Shown here one piece after another: positions 58,508 to 64,000 of a DNA stretch of 64,000 nucleotides. Under the pieces are notes generated by a model. The model was not told the origin of the DNA, made no database searches, and saw nothing but the letters and a program-made list of their open reading frames with translations. The position numbers were made by a program, and so were the translations under genes. The stretch is from Cyclobacteriaceae bacterium (GTDB taxonomy: Bacteria; Bacteroidota; Bacteroidia; Cytophagales; Cyclobacteriaceae). Location of the stretch: assembly GCA_020436085.1 (NCBI GenBank), contig JAGQYM010000011.1, positions 1-64,000 of the forward strand. Reading direction: 5' to 3'. The first letter of the stretch is position 1; each line of letters begins with the position of its first letter.

Positions 58508-59932
58508 TTACTTTCGATAATCCAGCGCAGGTTTTCTGTTGCCTAGTAGAGCCTCGTATTTGAAGCCCGGCCCTCTGCGTTCATTGAACTCCTTAGTAGC
58601 AGCATCGATCAGCTTAGGGTCATTCATCAAGTCAACTGCCGTGAGTGCAAGCGTCTTTGCGGCAACCATCATTCCTTTATAACCGATCGGAGTTCCTCCT
58701 GAGGCAACAGCTTGCCAGCTATGTGCAGGTGTTCCCGGCACCCATGTAGCCGCACGCATAGCCGCCAGCGGAACATTCCAGCTTACATCACCCGTATCAG
58801 CTGATGCTTTTCCATCTTCAGCTTTCATGGGTTCCACAACACCAGCCTCTGAGATAGGAGGTGGCGTTCCTGCAAGCGTCTTTTGTATTTTCTCTGCAAA
58901 GACCTTGTCAGCATCCGTATAGCTGACACCGCCTACCTTCATAAGGTTGGCATGCATTGCTTTTTGAAGCGTTTCATTTGGCAGGCGATCATAGGTGCCG
59001 CCAATGATCTCATATTCCATTTTTGTTTCCGTTCCTATCGCTGCACCTTCTGCACATTTCACTACCCGATTCCACATGGAGCGAACTTCCTCCCTGTTTT
59101 GATGACGGATGACATAATACACCTCAGCGTTGTTCGGAACAATGTTAGGCGCATCTCCACCTTTGGTAATCACATAATGGATGCGACTTCCTTCCGTAGT
59201 GTGCTCACGCATCATGTTCACCATGTCGTCCATAGCCTCCACACCATCAAGAGCTGATCGTCCTTGCTCAGGAGCAGCAGCTGCGTGTGACGATGTGCCG
59301 TTGAATCTGAACTTACCTGAAATGGTTGCAAGGTTCGTGCTCGGATTTGCAGCGTTGGCATCGCCCGCGTGCCAGCTCACAATCGCATCCACATCATTGA
59401 ACAACCCTTCTCTCACCATGTACACCTTTCCTGATCCACCTTCTTCAGCAGGAGTGCCATAAAAGCGAATGGTTCCACTCTTCTTGCTTGACGCAAGCCA
59501 ATCTTTTACAGCAATGGCCGCTGCCATCGAACCTGTACCAAACAAATGATGACCGCAGGCTTGACCAGGGGCACCAGCAACCCGTGGCTTTCTTTCGGGT
59601 GACGCCTCCTGAGACATTCCCGGCAAAGCATCAAACTCACCAAGTATGCCGATCACCGGTTTACCCGAACCGTAACTCGCAACAAATGCAGTGGGTATAC
59701 CGGCAACACCTTTTTCAACTTTGAATCCTGCTTTCTGCAATTCACCCTGCAGCAAAGCAGAGCTCTTTTCCTCGAGGTATCCTAACTCAGGGTTTTCCCA
59801 AATCTGTCGGGCAACATCGGTATAATTATCTGCCTTAGCATCAAGTGACTTAATGATCGCGTCTTTTTCCTTCTGTGCAAACACCGCAAGTGGCGCAAAC
59901 ACCGCAATCATTATTAATTTCTGAAACTTCAT
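58508..59932 (-). CDS. Aminobenzoyl-glutamate utilisation B-like amidohydrolase (paralogue 1)
   Basis: 474 residues from the ATG at 59932, which starts a signal peptide (MKFQKLIMIAVFAPLAVFAQ). M20 peptidase/AbgB fold: GILGEFDALPGMSQEA, metal site APGQACGHHLFGTGS, GTPAEEGGSGKVYM, SWHAGD, TSSHAAAAPEQGRSALDG. Cys and His of the metal site are conserved, but the preceding residue is Gln where its sister at 61173 has His (GHGCGHN). It is likely exported and cleaves amide-linked substrates. It is the last gene of an operon of three. Confidence 0.93.
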   Translation of the reverse strand: MKFQKLIMIAVFAPLAVFAQKEKDAIIKSLDAKADNYTDVARQIWENPELGYLEEKSSALLQGELQKAGFKVEKGVAGIPTAFVASYGSGKPVIGILGEFDALPGMSQEASPERKPRVAGAPGQACGHHLFGTGSMAAAIAVKDWLASSKKSGTIRFYGTPAEEGGSGKVYMVREGLFNDVDAIVSWHAGDANAANPSTNLATISGKFRFNGTSSHAAAAPEQGRSALDGVEAMDDMVNMMREHTTEGSRIHYVITKGGDAPNIVPNNAEVYYVIRHQNREEVRSMWNRVVKCAEGAAIGTETKMEYEIIGGTYDRLPNETLQKAMHANLMKVGGVSYTDADKVFAEKIQKTLAGTPPPISEAGVVEPMKAEDGKASADTGDVSWNVPLAAMRAATWVPGTPAHSWQAVASGGTPIGYKGMMVAAKTLALTAVDLMNDPKLIDAATKEFNERRGPGFKYEALLGNRKPALDYRK

Positions 59933-59961
59933 TATCGGTTGGTTTAGGTTTACTTCTCTCT

Positions 59962-61167
59962 TTATTTCCAAAACTTATAAATCTTCCCTTCCTTCATTAC
60001 GAATTGTACATCCAACATCGTCCTGATGTCCTTCAATGGGTTTCCTTCAACCGCAATAATGTCAGCAGACAAACCAGGAGAAATGCTCCCGGTTATTTTG
60101 TCTAGATTAATGGACTTCGCAGCGGTGGTCGACATCGACACAATGGCATCCATAGGGTCCTGACCACCTTTCAATACCCGTGCTACGAGCTCCTCAAGAT
60201 TATGTCCGTGCGCACCAGCAACAGCGTCAGTTCCGTAAACAATTTGTAAACCCCTAGTCTTTAGTGCAAGCTTAAACGTGGCTACCGCTTTGCCCACTGC
60301 TTGCTCCATCTGATTGAATCCTTCTTCAGTAAATCCTGCAGCCCCGATGTAGTTCTTCCGGTGAGCAAAGTAGTTGTCGAAGATAAGGCCAATGTGCGGA
60401 TCATAATATGTTCCGGTTTTAGCCAACAGCTCCAATGTTTCCTTATCGAGTAGAGATCCGTGTTCAATAGCAGTGCATCCTGCTGCAATGGCTCGCCTTG
60501 CACTTTCAGAACCATGAGCATGCACAACAGTGCGCAATCCACGCTTCTTCGCTTCACCACAGGCAACATCCAATTGTTCCTGTGATAGGGTAGGCGTGCC
60601 ACCAACGCGAATGCTTGCCGAGGCAAAAATCTTAATTACATCCGCTCCGGCATCTGCTAATTTATTTACAGCAACTCTGATGCTATCTGCGTTTCCCGTC
60701 CACTCACCGATGGCACCCATTGACGTCAATATTCTTGGGCCAGGAAGTACACCACGATTAATCGCATCGCGTACATCACCTTCTGGAGCAGCTCCGAGAC
60801 ATTGCACCGCAGTAACACCAGCCATCAGCGTTTGATAAGCATTCTCTGCATTGTACAATACACGCTGAGCTGACGACTCCTCTTCGGGCCTGGCATCATG
60901 AAGTTTTCCATCGGGATCGAAGTGCCAGTCAAGGTGTACGTGAGTGTCGATTACACCCGGCAGCAGCGTATAACCTTTTAGGTCATACACTTTTCCCACT
61001 GTGTTGCTGGAGACCTCTTTGATCTTTCCATTTTCAACAATCACATTTTTACCCTCGATCGTTGCACCCTTGCCATCAAGTATTCGATCAGGCTTAAGCG
61101 TGATGACACCTTCTTGCGCGAATACAAGTGTTGAAAGGAAGACAAAAGAAAGAAGCAGGTATTTCAC
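59962..61167 (-). CDS. Secreted amidohydrolase (imidazolonepropionase-like)
   Basis: 401 residues from a GTG at 61167, the start that gives the signal peptide (KYLLLSFVFLSTLVFAQ). Metal site THVHLDWHFD, catalytic/bridging region KIFASASIRVGGTPTLSQEQ, HAHGSESARRAI, IEHGSLLDKETL, GTDAVAGAHGHNLEELVARV and ADIIAVEGNPLKDI. Substrate unknown. It lies between two AbgB-like genes with gaps of 29 and 5 bp, so the three products probably act on one amide-containing compound. Confidence 0.93.
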   Translation of the reverse strand: MKYLLLSFVFLSTLVFAQEGVITLKPDRILDGKGATIEGKNVIVENGKIKEVSSNTVGKVYDLKGYTLLPGVIDTHVHLDWHFDPDGKLHDARPEEESSAQRVLYNAENAYQTLMAGVTAVQCLGAAPEGDVRDAINRGVLPGPRILTSMGAIGEWTGNADSIRVAVNKLADAGADVIKIFASASIRVGGTPTLSQEQLDVACGEAKKRGLRTVVHAHGSESARRAIAAGCTAIEHGSLLDKETLELLAKTGTYYDPHIGLIFDNYFAHRKNYIGAAGFTEEGFNQMEQAVGKAVATFKLALKTRGLQIVYGTDAVAGAHGHNLEELVARVLKGGQDPMDAIVSMSTTAAKSINLDKITGSISPGLSADIIAVEGNPLKDIRTMLDVQFVMKEGKIYKFWK

Positions 61168-61172
61168 GTTCC

Positions 61173-62609
61173 TTATTTTGACTTTCTGATATCAAGTGGG
61201 GGAGGAATGTCTCCTACAAGAGATTCATACTTGAAATTTGCCCCGCGTTTTTGATCAAACTCTTTCTTGGAAGCTTCTAACAACTTCGGATCAGTAAACA
61301 AGTCAATCGCTGTCATCGTTAAAGTCTTGGCAGCTACCAGCATACCTTTGAAGCCGATAGTCGAGCCAGTACAAGAGACCGCTTGCCAACTATGACCAGG
61401 AGTTCCAGGCACATAGGTAGCTGCCGTCATACTAGCTGTAGGCACCACCCAACTTACATCGCCAGTATCAGCCGATGCATTGGTGTGACTGTATTTAAAA
61501 GGTTGAATCTGATTTGCGCTTTCCAGCGGCACACTTCTGTCTCCAAAACTCTTGCTCAGCTTCTCAGCAAACGCTTTCTCTTCTGGTGTATAACTCACTC
61601 CTCCAACCTTTTCCAGGTTCTTGTACATCGCCATTGACAACGCTTCAATAGGTAGGCGATCAAACGTACCGCCTTCTACTTGTACTTCCACGGTAGTCTC
61701 AGTTCCATGAGCCGCGCCTTCAGCACACTTCACAATGCGATCCCATATTCTTCTTACTTCTTCACGATCGCGATGACGCACCAGGTATTCCACCTCAGCG
61801 TAAGCCGGCACCACGTTCGCAGCTTCACCGCCTCTTCTGATCACATAGTGAATGCGGGTAGGCTCAGTAGTATGCTCTCTCATCATATTCACCATACTGT
61901 TCATAGCTTCAACACCATCGAGTGCAGATCGACCGCGCTCTGGTGCGGCAGCAGCATGTGACGCAATACCCTTAAACTTAAACACACCCGCCTTAGTAGC
62001 AAGATTCGTGTTTGGTCCCGCATTGTTTCTGTCACCCGCATGCCACGTGATCACGGCATCCACGTCATTGAAGAGTCCTTCGCGTACCATGAATACTTTT
62101 GCATCACCAGCTTCTTCTGCTGGCGTACCGTAAAACTTAACTGTTCCAGTCTTCTTATTTTTTGCTAGCCACTCTTTGGTTTCTATGGCAGCAGCAAGTG
62201 ATCCTGTTCCAAAGAGATTGTGACCACAACCATGCCCTGGTGCGCCCTCCACTTTGATCTTTCTCTCCGGATAGAATGCCTCTTGCGACAATCCCGGTAA
62301 GGCATCGAACTCACCAAGCACACCAATCACCGGTTTGCCTGAACCGTAGGTTGCAACAAATGCTGTAGGAATGCCAGCAACTCCTTTCTCTACTTTGAAC
62401 CCCGCCTTCTCCAGTTCGCTCGCAAGCAGCGCAGAGCTCTTGTCTTCAAGGTAGCCCGGTTCAGCAAACTCCCAGATTTGTTTGGCCACACTCGAGTAGT
62501 GATCATACTTTGAGTCCAAAGATTTTATTACGGCATCCTTGTCCTTCTGACAATAGGCAGCAAGCGGCAATGCCAAAATCGCAATAACTGCTAGTCGATG
62601 TTTAAGCAT
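61173..62609 (-). CDS. Aminobenzoyl-glutamate utilisation B-like amidohydrolase (paralogue 2)
   Basis: 478 residues from the ATG at 62609, start of a signal peptide (HRLAVIAILALPLAAYCQ). Metal site APGHGCGHNLFGTGS, GTPAEEAGDAKVFMVREGLF, TWHAGDRNNAGPNTNLATKA, SHAAAAPERGRSALDG. It closely matches paralogue 1 at 58508, from which it presumably arose by duplication with the amidohydrolase gene between them. It is the first gene of the operon. Confidence 0.93.
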   Translation of the reverse strand: MLKHRLAVIAILALPLAAYCQKDKDAVIKSLDSKYDHYSSVAKQIWEFAEPGYLEDKSSALLASELEKAGFKVEKGVAGIPTAFVATYGSGKPVIGVLGEFDALPGLSQEAFYPERKIKVEGAPGHGCGHNLFGTGSLAAAIETKEWLAKNKKTGTVKFYGTPAEEAGDAKVFMVREGLFNDVDAVITWHAGDRNNAGPNTNLATKAGVFKFKGIASHAAAAPERGRSALDGVEAMNSMVNMMREHTTEPTRIHYVIRRGGEAANVVPAYAEVEYLVRHRDREEVRRIWDRIVKCAEGAAHGTETTVEVQVEGGTFDRLPIEALSMAMYKNLEKVGGVSYTPEEKAFAEKLSKSFGDRSVPLESANQIQPFKYSHTNASADTGDVSWVVPTASMTAATYVPGTPGHSWQAVSCTGSTIGFKGMLVAAKTLTMTAIDLFTDPKLLEASKKEFDQKRGANFKYESLVGDIPPPLDIRKSK

Positions 62610-62791
62610 AGAATTCAGGTTTAAGTCAATGAATGTATTTAAAAAGGCCATGAACGAAAAGAGTTCTTATAAGATCGGCTGAACACTCACCTTCAAAGGG
62701 GGTGCATTGATTGTTTTTAAAACCCCTCACTGTTCGGGATGGTTTCTTATCGATCAAAAATCTAATGTTGTCTGTTGTTTGGCTGGTCTGT

Positions 62792-63871
62792 ATGAAGGTA
62801 ACAAAAGCAAATTTCATAGCCGTAATGTCATGCGCGGTACTGCTTGCCTGCAGCGAGGATGATGAGCCCGCTATTGCACCAGCAGAAGGATGGGAACTTG
62901 CCTCACCATCTTCACAAAATATAGAGGACTTAAGTGGTCTTGATGCGAAAGCATCCGCACTTGCGAGGCTTACCAGCGTTGCAGTTGTACGCAATGGCAA
63001 ACTTGTCTACCATTCATATCACAACGGGTACAAGCAGGACAGCCTTCACGATGTTAGGTCGGTAACCAAAAGTGTGGTGGGATTGCTAGTGGGTAAGGCG
63101 TTGGAGGACGGAGCTATCGGGAGTATCGATGACCCAATTGATTTCTACCTTCCCGATGAGTTTTCGTTAAATGAAAAGCAAAAGGAGATTACGATTCATC
63201 ATCTCTTGAATATGTCAGGAGGATTCCAGTGGAACGAAACGAATGGAAATGCTTACAACGAATGGGTGTTGTCGGAAGATCCAATGCAATTTTTATTAGA
63301 CAAGCCAATAGTTAATACTCCAGGAAGCACATACAATTACAATTCAGCGGCCGTACATCTCCTTGGTGTCGTACTTGCCAACGCAACCGGGTCCAATCTT
63401 AAAGATTATGCTCAGTCTGTTTTGTTTGATAAAATTGAAATTCCGCAAACGCAGTGGGAAAGTGTGGATGAGACTTATTTTAATGGAGGATCTGGCATCC
63501 GATTAAGAACGCTGGACCTGGCGCGAATAGGACAGTTGGTTCTTAACGGAGGTACATTCAAAGGTGAATCGGTAGTGCCAGTGGAGTGGGTTAACTTTAT
63601 GACCACCCCAGCCTATAGTTGGACGCTTGACTACGGCTTCTTTCGCGATTATACCTATGGTAATCTCTTTTGGGTTCATGAATATGAGGGAGAGACTAAT
63701 TATCTGGCATGGGGATATGGTGGTCAATTCATTTACATCAGCCCACCCAAAAACCTGGTGATTGTCACCACAACCAACTGGATCGCTTTAAGTGAAATAG
63801 GCGGACCAGGCGTTTCCGAACAGCAGGCCTTCGACCTGATCCTGAACTACATCCTTCCACGAGTCAAATAG
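62792..63871 (+). CDS. Serine hydrolase lipoprotein (class C beta-lactamase fold)
   Basis: 359 residues from the ATG at 62792, start of a lipoprotein signal (AVMSCAVLLACSED); the longer frame from a TTG at 62711 was rejected. SxxK in HDVRSVTKSVVGLLVGKA, HHLLNMSGGFQWNE loop, YNYNSAAVHLLG (Tyr-x-Asn), and WGYGGQFIYISPPKNLVIV near the end. Same family as the proteins at 30255 and 45385, closer in length to the former. Substrate unknown; divergent from the AbgB operon with a 182-bp gap. Confidence 0.92.
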   Translation: MKVTKANFIAVMSCAVLLACSEDDEPAIAPAEGWELASPSSQNIEDLSGLDAKASALARLTSVAVVRNGKLVYHSYHNGYKQDSLHDVRSVTKSVVGLLVGKALEDGAIGSIDDPIDFYLPDEFSLNEKQKEITIHHLLNMSGGFQWNETNGNAYNEWVLSEDPMQFLLDKPIVNTPGSTYNYNSAAVHLLGVVLANATGSNLKDYAQSVLFDKIEIPQTQWESVDETYFNGGSGIRLRTLDLARIGQLVLNGGTFKGESVVPVEWVNFMTTPAYSWTLDYGFFRDYTYGNLFWVHEYEGETNYLAWGYGGQFIYISPPKNLVIVTTTNWIALSEIGGPGVSEQQAFDLILNYILPRVK

Positions 63872-64000
63872 CAAAGCCTCTGCCGAAAAGGCATTTACCA
63901 CCGTTTATCAGAGGTGTTGGCCATATTTGTAATCAATGCTTAAACCCGGAATATGCAATAGAGATTTTGTTCGCTTCGAGCAAAATATTTTATCGCATAT

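Noticed and set aside
63872-64000. Start of another gene at the right edge
   Set aside because: No frame of useful length or clear start is seen in the last 129 bp; an inverted CCTCTG/CAGAGG pair has too long a loop to call a terminator.

Overview
The window looks like chromosomal DNA of a Bacteroidota species, most likely order Cytophagales. Signs seen directly are TATCTTTG-type promoter words ahead of several genes, few Shine-Dalgarno sites, many lipoprotein signal peptides, an ECF sigma/FecR/TonB-receptor set, DUF3078, DUF4249 and DUF3160 proteins, a GH97 glucosidase and sulfatases. The order-level placement is inference. No rRNA, tRNA or CRISPR array was seen.

Layout. 0-9.5 kb: a DUF2490 tail, a lipoprotein sulfatase, DinB, a membrane coiled-coil/VWA-like lipoprotein pair, an orphan HigA antitoxin with a 3' scrap of its HigB toxin, a histidine kinase, a SigZ-like sigma factor, a 17-residue Cys-rich ORF and a PAP2 phosphatase. 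9.5-22 kb: small exported enzymes of the EthD, cupin and ABM types, then an island of unrecognised exported proteins. Five of these genes are each preceded by a copy of one dispersed leader repeat; one other gene in the island is frameshifted. 22-27.5 kb: an SRAP peptidase, a lone DUF4249 lipoprotein, a 21-bp tandem array and an acyltransferase.

27.5-33.6 kb holds the most striking structure. It is a REP-associated tyrosine transposase (RAYT) surrounded by at least 15 copies of its presumed palindrome (GGTTCGTG/CACGAACC hairpins), many arranged as inverted/direct pairs like BIMEs. A 60-bp direct repeat that includes the RAYT 3' end bounds a 1.8-kb unit carrying the RAYT and a tandem DUF1801 gene.

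34-45 kb: a sulfatase with an extra beta-rich C-terminus and a GH97 glucosidase, which together suggest use of sulfated or alpha-linked glycans, followed by an ImuA-ImuB-DnaE2 mutagenesis operon behind an 18-bp perfect palindrome. 45-64 kb: a serine hydrolase, DUF3078, an ECF sigma/FecR/TonB-receptor uptake locus, an amidohydrolase, a CBS protein, lipoprotein MsrA, a PAS kinase/receiver/hybrid kinase cassette, an AbgB-amidohydrolase-AbgB operon and another serine hydrolase.

Start codons were moved downstream to an ATG, usually at a clear signal peptide, wherever the longest open frame began at TTG or GTG in non-coding-looking sequence.
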